The notes below the pieces were generated by a model that worked only from the letters and a program-made list of their open reading frames with translations, was not told the origin of the DNA and ran no database searches. Source: JACCZR01 sp963844805 (GTDB lineage: Bacteria > Actinomycetota > Thermoleophilia > Solirubrobacterales > Thermoleophilaceae). Taken from it: DNA of 64,000 nt. Position numbers and translations under genes: made by a program. How positions within the stretch are numbered: position 1 is the stretch's first letter; every line of letters begins with the position of its first letter. Positions 19,066 to 28,985 of the stretch are shown here, in pieces. The stretch spans positions 124,001 to 188,000 of the forward strand of contig CAWJPU010000011.1 of the NCBI GenBank assembly GCA_963844805.1. Direction: 5' to 3'.

Positions 19066-21161
19066 GCGGCGGCGCGGTCGGCGGCCGCGGCGCGCTCGGT
19101 GGCGCGCTCGCGCAGCTCGCCGTGGACGCTGCGCTCGCCGCCGGTGCGGCGCTTCCAGGTGCCGTCCGGCTGCAGCTCCCAGCCGTTGGTGTCGTCGGTC
19201 AGGCAGCGCTCCAGCGTGTCCTCCACCTCGGCCTTGTTGCGCTCGTCGAGCACCGGGGCCAGGAGCTCCACGCGCGTGTCGAGGTTGCGCGGCATCAGGT
19301 CGGCCGACCCGATGTAGTACTTGCGCTCGTCGCCGCGCTGGAAGCCGTAGATGCGCGAGTGCTCGAGGAAGCTCCCCACGACGGAGACGACGCGGATGTT
19401 CTCGCTGACGCCGGGGACGCCGGCGCGCAGGCAGCAGATGCCGCGCACGTTGAGGTCCACCCGCACGCCGGCCTGGGAGGCGCGGTACAGCGCCCGGATG
19501 CACTGCGGGTCGACGAGCGAGTTCAGCTTGAGCACGATGCGGGCGTCCTCACCGCGCTCGTGCGCTACCACCGTCTCGGCGATCTCGGCGAGGATCGACG
19601 GGCGAAGGAAGTCGGGGGCCACGAGCGCACGGCGATAGGACGCGGCGCGCGCGACGCCGGTGAGCGCGTTGAACAGCTCCGCCACGTCGGCGGTGATCTC
19701 CGGATCGGTGGTGAACAGCCCGAAGTCCTCGTACAGCCGCGCGGTCTTGGCGTGGTAGTTGCCGGTGCCCACGTGCACGTAGTGGCGCACGCCGGCGCCC
19801 TCGCGGCGCACGACCATCAGCGCCTTGGCGTGGGTCTTCAGGCCGGGCAGGCCGAGCACCACGTGCACGCCCGCCTCCTCCAAGGAGCGCGCCCAGCCGA
19901 TGTTGCGCCGCTCGTCGAAGCGCGCCTTGAGCTCGACCAGGCACACCGCCTGCTTGCCCTGCTCGGCCGCCTGGATCAGCCTGGGCACCAGGGCAGAGTC
20001 GTCGGACGTCCGGTACACGGTCAACTTGATCGCGAGCACGTCCGGGTCCTCGACCGCCTGCTCGACGAAGCGCTCCACGCTGGTCGCGAACGACTCGTAG
20101 GGATGGTGCACCAGCACGTCGCCCTGGCGCATGGCGGCGAACACGTCGGGCTTCTCGTGCTCGGGGTCCCGTAAGGCGGGAGCGGTCACCGGCGTCCAGG
20201 GCTCGTCGCGCAGCTCGCGGTATCCGTCGAGGCCGTGGATCTGCCACAGGTCGGTCAGGTCCAGCAGCCCCTCGACGTCCACCACCTCTTCCTCCTCGAG
20301 GTGCAGCGAGTCGACCAGCAACTCGCGCAGGTCGGGAGCCATGCCGGCGCCGACCTCGAGCCGGATCACCTCCCCGAACCGGCGCTGGCGCAGCTCGTGC
20401 TCCACCGCGCGCAGCAGGTCGTCGGCCTCGTCGGACACGGTGAAGTCGGCGTCGCGGGTGACGCGGAAGATGCTGTGGCGCAGGATCTCCATTCCCGGGA
20501 ACAGGTCGCTCAGGTTCTCGGCGATCACCGACTCCAGCGGCACGAAGGTGCCGTCTCCGATCGGCAGGAAGCGCGGCAGCACCTCCTTGGGGACCTTCAC
20601 CCGCGCGAAGGTCTCCTGCTCCGACACCGGGTCGCGCAGCCACACGGCCAGGCTCAGCGACAGGTTGGAGATGTACGGGAAGGGCCGGCCCGGCCCGACG
20701 GCGAGCGGGGTGAGCACCGGGAACACCTGCTCGCGGAAGATCTTCTCGATCGCCTCGGCCTCGGGACCCGTGCAGTCCTTGCCGTCGATGATGCGGATGC
20801 CGGCGTCGGCCAGCGCCGGCCGGATCTCGCGCTCGAACTGGAGGCTCTGGCGGGCGGCCTGCCCGGCCACCGTCTCGGCGATCCGCTCGATGGTCTGCGA
20901 GGGGGAGAGGCCGTCCGGGCCGCGGGCGTCGATGCCGGCGTCGACCTGGTCGTGCAGGCCGGCGACGCGCACCATGAAGAACTCGTCGAGGTTCGACGTC
21001 CAGATGGCGAGGAACTTGACCCGCTCGAGCAGCGGCACGCGCTCGTCCTCGGCCAGCTGCAGCACGCGGTCGTTGAAGTCCAGCCAGGAGAGCTCGCGGT
21101 TCTCGTATAGCTCGGGAGCTTCGAGATCTACGGCGGGCTCGTTGGCGGTAGTTGTTTCCAT
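19062..21161 (-). CDS. ppk1: Polyphosphate kinase 1
   Basis: A 699-residue PPK1 of standard length. It polymerises the gamma-phosphate of ATP into polyphosphate through a phosphohistidine. It shows the N-terminal domain ENRELSWLDFNDRVLQLAED, the head domain, FPYISNLSLSLAVWL, KARFDERRNIGWARSLEEAG, and the C-terminal catalytic region with GLKTHAKALMVVRR and VHVGTGNYHAKTARLYEDFG containing the active histidines. DLMPRNLDTRVELLAP near the end is also diagnostic. It is divergent from the SixA-like gene and heads a phosphate/polyphosphate cluster with ppx, phoU and pst. Confidence 0.97.
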   Translation of the reverse strand: METTTANEPAVDLEAPELYENRELSWLDFNDRVLQLAEDERVPLLERVKFLAIWTSNLDEFFMVRVAGLHDQVDAGIDARGPDGLSPSQTIERIAETVAGQAARQSLQFEREIRPALADAGIRIIDGKDCTGPEAEAIEKIFREQVFPVLTPLAVGPGRPFPYISNLSLSLAVWLRDPVSEQETFARVKVPKEVLPRFLPIGDGTFVPLESVIAENLSDLFPGMEILRHSIFRVTRDADFTVSDEADDLLRAVEHELRQRRFGEVIRLEVGAGMAPDLRELLVDSLHLEEEEVVDVEGLLDLTDLWQIHGLDGYRELRDEPWTPVTAPALRDPEHEKPDVFAAMRQGDVLVHHPYESFATSVERFVEQAVEDPDVLAIKLTVYRTSDDSALVPRLIQAAEQGKQAVCLVELKARFDERRNIGWARSLEEAGVHVVLGLPGLKTHAKALMVVRREGAGVRHYVHVGTGNYHAKTARLYEDFGLFTTDPEITADVAELFNALTGVARAASYRRALVAPDFLRPSILAEIAETVVAHERGEDARIVLKLNSLVDPQCIRALYRASQAGVRVDLNVRGICCLRAGVPGVSENIRVVSVVGSFLEHSRIYGFQRGDERKYYIGSADLMPRNLDTRVELLAPVLDERNKAEVEDTLERCLTDDTNGWELQPDGTWKRRTGGERSVHGELRERATERAAAADRAAA

Positions 21162-21210
21162 CGTGTTACCGGATTCTCCCCTCTCTGGAGGGTAGGTATG
21201 TTGCCGTACG

Positions 21211-21645
21211 GTGATTTGGCTGCTTCGTCACGGAGAGGCGGCAGACGGCTCGCCCGACGCGGATCGGCCGCTCACCGAGCGCGGTGAGGAGCAGGCTCGC
21301 GAAGCGGGAGCCGCGCTGGCGGCGATGGGAGTCTCGCTCGACGCGTGCTTGACGAGTTCCAAGAAGCGTGCCCTCGACACCGCCCGGCTGGCCTGCGAGG
21401 CACTCGGCGTCGAGCCGATCGCCGAGCACCGGCTCGAGGGCGGGCCCTTCGAGCCGGCCGAGGTCGCGTTGGAGCACGGCGAGGACGTCCTGCTGGTCGG
21501 CCACGACCCCGACTTCTCGATGGCGGTTCACAGCGCCACGGGCGCGCAGGTGCGCATGAAGAAGGGCGGGCTCGCGGGGATCGACCGCGGCGAGCTCAAG
21601 GTGCTGCTGCGTCCGGCCGACCTGAAGCTCATCGCCGGCCACTAG
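21211..21645 (+). CDS. SixA-type phosphohistidine phosphatase
   Basis: A 144-residue member of the histidine phosphatase (phosphoglycerate-mutase-like) superfamily. The RHGE catalytic motif is at residues 6-9 (MIWLLRHGEAADGS), followed by RPLTERGEEQAREAG. The second catalytic histidine is in VLLVGHDPDFS. The size matches SixA, which removes phosphate from phosphohistidine proteins. It starts with GTG at 21211, 50 bp from the divergent ppk1 start, and ends head-on against ppx. Its setting suggests a role linked to polyphosphate, but the substrate is unknown. Confidence 0.9.
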   Translation: MIWLLRHGEAADGSPDADRPLTERGEEQAREAGAALAAMGVSLDACLTSSKKRALDTARLACEALGVEPIAEHRLEGGPFEPAEVALEHGEDVLLVGHDPDFSMAVHSATGAQVRMKKGGLAGIDRGELKVLLRPADLKLIAGH

Positions 21646-22601
21646 TTGGCGGCCGCCAGCTCGGGCAGGCGGCCCTCCAGCATCTCCAGCAGCACCCCCT
21701 CGCGAAGACCGCCGCGGGCTATGCGCAGCGGCATCCCGAGCAGGTCCGACAGCGCTTCGAGGACGAGGATGCCTGCCGGCAGGAGCCGCACGCGAATGGG
21801 GTCCAGCTCGAAGCGGGCGGCCACGTCCGCGATCGAGCTCGTCGAGAGCACCCGGATTCCCCGCTCGAGGGTCTCGTGCTCCAGCTCCGCTCCCAGCAGG
21901 CGCCGCAGCGATGCGGCCGTGCCGCCGACCGCCACCGCAAGCTGCGGGCGCGGCGGCTCGAGGCCCTCGAAGCAACCCTCGACGTGCCGGCGCACGGCTT
22001 CCAGCTCGACGACCGCCGGCGGGTCCGAGCGCAGGTAGGAGTCGGCCAGGAAGCCCGAGCCGATCCGAAACGAAGCCGACCACGTGACCCGCCCGTCGCC
22101 GTCGCCCACCGCGATCTCCGTGGACCCCCCGCCCACGTCGACCACTCCCAGCGAGCCCTCGGCCGGGGTGGTCAGCGTGCGCGCCGCTCCCACGAAGCTG
22201 AGCCTTGCCTCCTCTTCGCCGTCCACGACCCGGAGGTCGCCGCCGCCCCCGCGTCGCACCGCATCGGCCAGCGCCAGACTGTTGGGCGCGTCGCGGATGG
22301 CCGCCGTCGCGACCGTGACCAGCTGCTCCGCTCCCGACTCCCGCGCCGCCCGGGCCTGGGCCGAGACGACCCCGGCGATCTCCTCGATCTTCTTCTTCGG
22401 GATCCGCCCGTCCTTCTTCAGGCTCTTCCCGATCCGCGTGAACGCCCGCTGGGTGGCCAGCTCGCGAAGCGACCCCCGCTCGCACTCGGCCACGAGCAGC
22501 CGCGTGGTGTTGCTGCCGATGTCTATGCAGCCCAGGATCGCCGAGGCGCTCAGGTCTCCTTCAGGACGATGCCCTCGAGCACGTGCGCCACGTGCTCGCA
22601 C
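21642..22601 (-). CDS. ppx: Exopolyphosphatase / pppGpp phosphatase (Ppx/GppA)
   Basis: About 319 residues. It releases phosphate from polyphosphate ends and/or hydrolyses pppGpp. The ASKHA-fold phosphate loops are visible: ILGCIDIGSNTTRLLVAECE at the start of the domain, and SLGVVDVGGGSTEIAVGDGD (~155). AVAVGGTAASLRRLL lies in the C-terminal half. It is the short two-domain form without the HD extension. The start is uncertain: no ATG is close to the domain; the GTG at 22601 is in frame but overlaps the phoU 3' end by about 50 bp. An AAGGAG just before the domain hints that an indel removed the true start. Confidence 0.92.
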   Translation of the reverse strand: MRARGARARGHRPEGDLSASAILGCIDIGSNTTRLLVAECERGSLRELATQRAFTRIGKSLKKDGRIPKKKIEEIAGVVSAQARAARESGAEQLVTVATAAIRDAPNSLALADAVRRGGGGDLRVVDGEEEARLSFVGAARTLTTPAEGSLGVVDVGGGSTEIAVGDGDGRVTWSASFRIGSGFLADSYLRSDPPAVVELEAVRRHVEGCFEGLEPPRPQLAVAVGGTAASLRRLLGAELEHETLERGIRVLSTSSIADVAARFELDPIRVRLLPAGILVLEALSDLLGMPLRIARGGLREGVLLEMLEGRLPELAAAN

Positions 22602-23878
22602 GCGTCGATGGCCTGCTCGAGTCGCTCGAAGAGATCCTTCCATCGTATGACCACCATGGGGTCCACGCCGCCGTCGAACAGGCAGGCGAGAGCCTCGCGA
22701 ACGCCCCGGTCCCCGACGTCCTCGAGGCGCTCCAGTTCGACCAGGTGCGGCTTCAGCTCATCGGGCCGCGCCAGCTTCGACAGCGCGGTCCCGATCTCCG
22801 CGCCGGCCTGAGCCAGCACACCCGCCAGCTGCACGGCCTGGTCCATCGGCGCCTCGATGCGGTAGAGGGCGAGGAAGTCGCCGACCTCCTCGCTGAGGTC
22901 GACGACGTCGTCGAGCTCGGAGGCGAGGCCCAGGGCGTCGCTGTGGTCGACCGGGACGTGAGCCTCGGACAGCAGGCGGTGGTAGATGTCGTGGGTGAGG
23001 CGGTCGCCCTCGTGCTCGAGGTCCACGAGCTTGTGTCGCAGGCCCTCGGGGTCCTCGGGCCAACCCTCCAGGAGCTCGGACAGGGTGGAGGTGGCGACAG
23101 CCACGTTCGCGCCGGCATCGTGGAACAGGCCGTAGAGGGCTCGGGGGTCCGGCGCACCTTGGAGCAGGCGCAAGGGCATCAGCCGCTCAGCGGAGGCCCC
23201 GGGGTGAGAGGCGTCCTCGAACTCCCGGAAGAGGCCTGTCACCACGAAGGCGGTCTGCTCACCGATGTCGACGGCGTTGTCGCCGATGCGCTCGATGGCG
23301 CGCCCGATGAGCATCATGTGCATGGACCACTCGCGCCGGTCGGGGTCGGTCCCGAAGTCGAGCGCGCGCGTGAAGATCTCGCGGTTGAGCCGGTCGATCC
23401 GGTCGTCCTGGCGGACGAGGTCCTCGGCCAGGCCGACGTCGCGGGCGGCGAAGGCCTGCTTGCACTGCACCACCAGAGAGCGAGCGAGGCCGCCCATCTC
23501 GACGAGCTCGTCGAGTAGCTCCGGGTCGGTGGGCGGGTCGTGCCCGGCGAGCGGGACCAGCTTCGCGATGTTCACGCACTGGTCGCCCATGCGCTCGACG
23601 TGCTTGATCAGGTGCAGCAGCGCGGCGACCACGCGCAGGTCCCCGGCCACGGGCGCCTGCAGCGCGAGCAGGGAGAGGATTCCCTGATGGACCTCCAGGT
23701 AGCGGCCGTCGATGCGGTCGTCGTCGGCGATGACCATGCTGGCCAGCTCGACGTCCTGGTGCTTGACGGTCTCCAGCGCGCGGTCGACCGCCCCCACCAC
23801 CAGGTCCAGGCCTCCGAGCGCCGCCTCCTCGAGCTTGTCGAGCTCCTCCTGGAAGTGGATTCGCCCCTGGTCCGGCAA
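22550..23878 (-). CDS. phoU: PhoU - DUF47 (PhoU_div/Pit accessory) fusion
   Basis: A 442-residue protein. Residues ~1-215 are a PhoU protein: two helical bundles with RIHFQEELDKLEEAALGG, VERMGDQCVNIAKLV and IERIGDNAVDIGEQTAF (the E-R-x-G-D-x-x-x-(D/N)-I metal motifs). Residues ~230-435 are a second PhoU-like unit of the DUF47 type (LYGLFHDAGANVAVATSTLS, DLEHEGDRLTHDIYHRLL, LASELDDVVDLSEEVGDFL, DLFERLEQAIDACEHVAHVL). PhoU represses the Pho regulon via PstB and the sensor kinase; DUF47 proteins usually accompany Pit transporters. It starts at the TTG at 23878, 6 bp after pstB, and extends past the normal ~220 residues of PhoU. Confidence 0.93.
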   Translation of the reverse strand: MPDQGRIHFQEELDKLEEAALGGLDLVVGAVDRALETVKHQDVELASMVIADDDRIDGRYLEVHQGILSLLALQAPVAGDLRVVAALLHLIKHVERMGDQCVNIAKLVPLAGHDPPTDPELLDELVEMGGLARSLVVQCKQAFAARDVGLAEDLVRQDDRIDRLNREIFTRALDFGTDPDRREWSMHMMLIGRAIERIGDNAVDIGEQTAFVVTGLFREFEDASHPGASAERLMPLRLLQGAPDPRALYGLFHDAGANVAVATSTLSELLEGWPEDPEGLRHKLVDLEHEGDRLTHDIYHRLLSEAHVPVDHSDALGLASELDDVVDLSEEVGDFLALYRIEAPMDQAVQLAGVLAQAGAEIGTALSKLARPDELKPHLVELERLEDVGDRGVREALACLFDGGVDPMVVIRWKDLFERLEQAIDACEHVAHVLEGIVLKET

Positions 23879-23883
23879 CGCGC

Positions 23884-24792
<909 letters not shown>

Positions 24793-24810
24793 TCTCTCAG
24801 CCACTGTAGA

Positions 24811-25717
24811 TCACCATTTCCGCTCGTACCTGTTGCGTAGGAAGATCGCTCCGGCGTTCATGACCACCAGCATGGCGAGCAGCACGATGATCGCCGCCGC
24901 CCCGGCCGCCCGGAACTCGGTGTCGGCGTCGCTGATGAACTCGAAGATCGCGAGGGGCATCGCCGTGAAGCGGTCGAGGATCCCGTCGGGGTCGAAGCGG
25001 GCGAACGTGGCGGCGCCGATCACCAGCAGCGGCGCCGTCTCGCCGATCGCGCGCGAGAGCGCGAGGATCACGCCGGTCGCGATGCCCGGCAGGGCGCCCG
25101 GGAGGACCTGCTTCCAGATCGTCTGCCACTGGGTGGCGCCGAGGGCCAGCGAGCCCTCGCGGATGGAGGAGGGCACGGCACGGATCGCCTCACGCGCGAC
25201 GATGATGACCACCGGCAGCACGAGCAGCCCGAGCGTGAGGGCGCCGGCCAGCAGCACCGGACCGAGGTCGAGCGGGCCGCGGACGATGAAGGCCAGGCCG
25301 AGGATGCCGTAGACCACGGAGGGGACGGCCGCGAGGTTCTGGATGTTGACCTCGATCAGCCGGCTGAGGCGGCTCTCGCGGTTGGCGTACTCCTCGAGGT
25401 AGACCGCCGTGGCAACCCCGACCGGCACGATGAAGAACGCGCACAGGATCATCAGGTAGATCGTTCCGACCAGCGCCGACTGCGATGCCGGTGTTCTCGG
25501 GTGAGATGCGCGAGGGGAAGCTGGTGATGAAGTCCCAGCGACAGCCGGGCGCCGCCGTCGACGAGCACGTCGATCACGAGCGCGGCCAGCACCACGAAGC
25601 CGACGCTCACGCTCAGCAGCAGCAGCAGCTTGAACATGAGGTCCTTGCGTGCGCTCGGCCCGTCGAGGCGCGCTCGACGGCCTTCCGGGAGAGGCTCGCC
25701 TCGGCGACGGTGTTCAT
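24811..25717 (-). CDS. pstA: Phosphate ABC transporter permease PstA (frameshifted)
   Basis: The inner-membrane permease subunit. The N-terminus MNTVAEASLSRKAVERA and first helix MFKLLLLLSVSVGFVVLAAL are separated by shifts near 25665 and 25480. The main part reads through six hydrophobic segments with the EAA-loop region REGSLALGATQWQTIWKQV and ALSRAIGETAPLLVIGAATF, typical of PstA. It ends RNRYERKW. The ATG at 25717 overlaps the pstC stop (ATGA). Confidence 0.92.
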
Positions 25718-26670
25718 TCGTAGACCTGCCTGTACTTGCGCACGAACCGGATCGAGATGGCGTTGAGGATCAGCGTCATCACGAAGAGCGTCGTGCCCGA
25801 CGGCGAAGATCGCGCCGTACTCGGGCCCCGAGGTCGGGATGTCGGCCCGCGACGTGGCGGCGATGAACGCCGCCATGTTCTGCATCGCCTCGGCGGGGTC
25901 GAGCGTCAGGTTGGCCTTCTGGCCGCCGGCGACGAGGATGATCACGGTCTCGCCGATGGCACGCGACGCGCCGAGGACCAGCGCCGCCACCACGCCGGAC
26001 AGGGCGGCGGGCAGGACCACCCGGACGGACACCTGCATGCGCGAGGCGCCGAGGCCGAACGCGCCCTCCCGCAGCGAGCCGGGGACCGACGGTCAGGGCG
26101 TCGTCGGCCACCGTGGCGATCGTCGGGCAGCACGAGCACGCCGAGCACCAGGCCGGCGGAGAGGGCGTTGAACGAGCCGACGTCGATCCCGAGCGTGTCC
26201 TTGAGGACGCCGGGGTCACGAAGGTCAGCGCGAAGTAGCCGAAGACGATCGTGGGCACGCCCGAGAGCACCTCGAGCACGGGCTTCAGGGTCTTGCGCAC
26301 CCGCGGGGTCGCGTACTCGGAGAGGTAGATGGCCGAGCCGATGCCCGAAGGGGACCGCCACCAGCAGGCCGATACCCGTCAGGTAGAGCGTGTCGTATAT
26401 CGAGCGGGACGACGCCGAAGGACTGGGACTCGCCGCCGGCCAGCGGCGTCCACTTCGTGCCGAAGAAGTAGTCGGCGAAGCCGACCTCGGTGAAGAACTT
26501 GACGGTCTCCTCGAGCAGCGAGAAGACGATCCCCGTCGTGGTGAGGATCGAGATCAGCGCCGCGGCGAGGAGGACGTAGCTGATGGCCGCCTCCCCGATG
26601 GAGCGACGGGTCCGGCGCCGGTACAGGTCCGGCCCCCGGGGCCCATCGCTCCTGCCGAGGTGGCTTCCAT
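25714..26670 (-). CDS. pstC: Phosphate ABC transporter permease PstC (multiple frameshifts)
   Basis: The partner permease of PstA. At least five frame changes are needed, yet all parts are recognisable: EAAISYVLLAAALISILTTT (first helix), FADYFFGTKWTPLAGGESQS, KTLKPVLEVLSGVPTIVFGY, VVAALVLGASRAIGETVIIL and FVMTLILNAISIRFVRKYRQ at the C-terminus, ending VYE. This is the most damaged of the pst genes and a useful measure of the local indel rate. It begins at the ATG at 26670, 17 bp after pstS. Confidence 0.9.
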
Positions 26671-26687
26671 CCGCTTCGTCGCCTGCC

Positions 26688-27642
26688 TTAGCCCTGCTCG
26701 GCCTTGGTCAGGTCCTGCTGGGACTGCTGGCCTGCTGAGACGTCATCGGCACGATCTTGGCCGCCTTCGCGATCTTGTCCTGGTTCTTGATCACGAAGTC
26801 CATGAAGCGCCTTGACCTCCGGCTTCTTGAGTGGCCTTGGCGCTCGGGTACATGAACAGCGGCCGCGACAGCGGCTTGTAGCTGCCGTCCTGGATCGTCT
26901 TGGTCGACGGCGCGACGCAGCCGCCGCCGCCGTCCACCTTCACCAGGTTCAGCTTGTCCTTGTTCTGCTCGTAGAACGAGAAGCCGAAGTAGCCCAGGCC
27001 GTTCTCCTCGCCGGAGACGCCCGTGACCAGCACGTTGTCGTCGGGAGAGGTCTGCACGTTGGCCTCGCGCTGCTCGGCGTCGGTCTCCAGCACCGTCTCG
27101 GTGAAGAAGTCGAACGTTCCCGACTCCTGCCCGGGCTGAACAGCGAGACCGGCTTGTTCGGGAGGCCGGAGCCGAGCTCGGAGTAGTTCTTGATCGTGGA
27201 CTTGGGCGCGAACAGCTCCTTGAGCTGCGCGGTCTTCAGGCACTTCACCGGCAGGCTCTTGTTGGACACGACGGCGATGCCGTCGTTGGCGACCTGGACC
27301 TCGGAGTAGGAGACGTTGGCCTTCTTGCAGGCCGCCTTCTCCTCGTCCTCGATCTGCCGCGAGGCATCGGAGATGTCGAGCTCGCCGCGGCAGAACTTCT
27401 CGAAGCCGTCGCCGGTGCCGGCGCCGCCGACGGTGATGCGCACGTCGGGGTTCTCCTCCTGGAAGAGCTCCAGCGCCGCCTGGGCGAAGGGCTGAACCGT
27501 GCTGGATCCGTCGATGGCGATGGTGCCCTTGAGGTCTCCGCCGCCGCCGCCGCTGCCGCCGCTGCCGTTGTCGTCGTCACCACACGCGGCGACGCCGAAG
27601 TGCGAGCAGGGAGCAGATGGCAATGGTGAGCCACCTGGTCAT
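26688..27642 (-). CDS. pstS: Phosphate-binding lipoprotein PstS (frameshifted)
   Basis: The extracellular phosphate receptor. MTRWLTIAICSLL is the signal peptide. After a one-base shift the lipobox and +2 region GVAACGDDDNGSGGSGGGGG follow, so it is lipid-anchored with a Gly/Ser linker. LKGTIAIDGSSTVQPFAQAA and ITVGGAGTGDGFEKFCRGEL are the phosphate-binding loops. A later shift splits VSLFSPG from QESGTFDFFTETVLETDAEQ. The tail ends DLTKAEQG. It is the first gene of the pst operon, with a four-unit 11-bp repeat array 60-103 bp upstream. Confidence 0.93.
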
Positions 27643-27701
27643 GAATGTGCTCCTTGTTCGTTCACTGTGGGCGGCGACCCTGTCAGCGGCGTGGAGCGAG
27701 T

Positions 27702-27745
27702 CTGTTATCGAGCTGTCTCGACCCTGTGAAAAAGACGTGAAAGAG
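27702..27745 (-). promoter_or_regulatory. PHO-box-like array of four 11-bp repeats upstream of pstS
   Basis: Four consecutive 11-base units, plus strand: ctgttatcgag, ctgtctcgacc, ctgtgaaaaag, acgtgaaagag. On the pstS (minus) strand the first two units carry TTCAC exactly 11 bases apart, which is how PhoP-type PHO boxes of actinobacteria are built. A GATAAC (-10-like) falls in the last unit. PhoB/PhoP activation of pstS is inferred. Confidence 0.7.
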
Positions 27746-27748
27746 GGC

Positions 27749-28111
27749 TCATGGGCCAGGATCGAAGCGGTAACCGAAGCCGAAATGGGTGTGGATAAGG
27801 GGCGGCCGGGGGCGGCCTCGGCCGAGCTTCTGGCGCAGCTTGGCCACGTAGACGTCGACCGAGCGGTCGCTCTTGTGGAAGGCCTCGTCCCAGACCACGC
27901 GGTAGAGCTCCTCGCGCGCGACGATCCTGCCCTGGCGCTCGACCAGTGCCGTGAGCAGGGCCAGCTCCCGGACGGTGAGCGCGAGCGGCTCGCCGCTCGC
28001 CGCGGCGACGAAGCGGTCAGGCCAGATCTCGACCGGCCCGCCGCGTAGCACCCGCTCGCCCTCGTCCTGCGGCTCTCTGATGGCAGCCTCCACCGGGGGC
28101 CAACATGCCAA
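27749..28111 (-). CDS. Stand-alone PhoB/OmpR-type winged-helix protein
   Basis: About 120 residues. From ~residue 25 it is a complete OmpR/PhoB DNA-binding domain (PVEIWPDRFVAAASGEPLAL, TVRELALLTALVERQGRIVA, RSVDVYVAKLRQKLG, then HTHFGFGYRFDPG). No receiver domain is present in any upstream frame, so this is either a genuine receiver-less regulator or the remnant of a full response regulator. The start is unclear: TTG at 28111 or a GTG a few codons later. It sits between pstS and a divergent full-length PhoB-like regulator. Confidence 0.8.
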   Translation of the reverse strand: MACWPPVEAAIREPQDEGERVLRGGPVEIWPDRFVAAASGEPLALTVRELALLTALVERQGRIVAREELYRVVWDEAFHKSDRSVDVYVAKLRQKLGRGRPRPPLIHTHFGFGYRFDPGP

Positions 28112-28148
28112 CGCGCGACCGTTCGTCCGTTACATGCATGTTTTTCGC

Positions 28149-28192
28149 CTGTGAACAAGCTGTAAAGAGCGCTCTTCCGGCCTGTTCCGGCC
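28149..28192. promoter_or_regulatory. Second 11-bp repeat array between the two regulators
   Basis: Units ctgtgaacaag (28149) and ctgtaaagagc (28160) are adjacent, and a third CTGT (28182) is in the same 11-base register, directly followed by TACACT (28193-28198), a good -10 for the gene starting at 28215. On the minus strand the units read TTTAC and TTCAC, 11 bases apart, towards the receiver-less gene. The array is therefore placed to control either or both regulators. Confidence 0.6.
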
Positions 28193-28214
28193 TACACTGC
28201 GAGAGACGAGGCCC

Positions 28215-28985
28215 GTGACGACTTCCGACCAGGGAAACCTCCGCATCGCGATCCTCGACTCGGACTCGGGCTTCGTGCAGCGTGTTCGTCAACCGCGCCG
28301 AAGGGCTCGGGTTTCAGCACCGCCGCCTCGAGTCGCCACCGCGGGTCGAGGAGTTCGTCGCCATGCGCGCGAATGCGCTCGTCGTGGACCTCGCCTTGCT
28401 CGGACCCAGCGCGTGGGACTACCTGGAGAGGGTCACCGCGCGCGGTGCCCACGATGGGGTTGGTGGTGTGCACCGGCCGCTCCAGCGTCGGTCAGCGCGT
28501 GCGGGGCCTGCGCGCCGGCGCGGACGACTGGATCACCAAGCCCGCCCACCCCGAGGAGGTTCTGGCCCGCGTCGAGGCCGTCGTGCGCCGGCGCAAGCGT
28601 GCGGCGCCGCCGGCCGACGAGCGCCGCTGACCGCAGGAGACCTGGAGATTCGCGCCGACCAGTTTCAGGCGTTCGCGGGGGGCCGGAGCGCGGAGCTCAC
28701 GCGACGCGAGTTCGAGGTGCTTCAGCTGTTGGCCGGGGCGCGCGGCCGCGTGCTGCAGCGCGAGGAGATCTACCAGGCGGTCTGGGGCTACTCAGATGGC
28801 GCACGGCGACCGGTCGGTGGACGTGTTCGTGCGCAAGGTGCGTCAGAAGCTGGAGGCGGTGTCGCCCGAGTGGTCTTACATCCACACGCACTTCGGCGTG
28901 GGCTATCGCTTCGAGGCCGAGGGAGGGCCGGCCGCCCAGCCGGGTCGAGGCGCCGCCGGTGCCCGAGCCCAGCCGCCCCCACTAG
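28215..28985 (+). CDS. PhoB-like response regulator (frameshifted)
   Basis: About 255 residues with at least four frame changes. The receiver starts GNLRIAILDSDSGFVQRV and continues EEFVAMRANALVVDLALLG (phospho-acceptor Asp in VVDLALL). It ends LRAGADDWITKPAHPEEVLA (conserved Lys). The DNA-binding domain follows (AFAGGRSAELTRREFEVLQL, EEIYQAVWGYSDG, RSVDVFVRKVRQKLE, YIHTHFGVGYRFEAE). This is the OmpR/PhoB architecture. The GTG at 28215 has GAGG 5 bases upstream and TACACT at 28193, giving a very short leader. No histidine kinase gene is in the window. Confidence 0.85.
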   Translation: MTTSDQGNLRIAILDSDSGFVQRVRQPRRRARVSAPPPRVATAGRGVRRHARECARRGPRLARTQRVGLPGEGHRARCPRWGWWCAPAAPASVSACGACAPARTTGSPSPPTPRRFWPASRPSCAGASVRRRRPTSAADRRRPGDSRRPVSGVRGGPERGAHATRVRGASAVGRGARPRAAARGDLPGGLGLLRWRTATGRWTCSCARCVRSWRRCRPSGLTSTRTSAWAIASRPREGRPPSRVEAPPVPEPSRPH

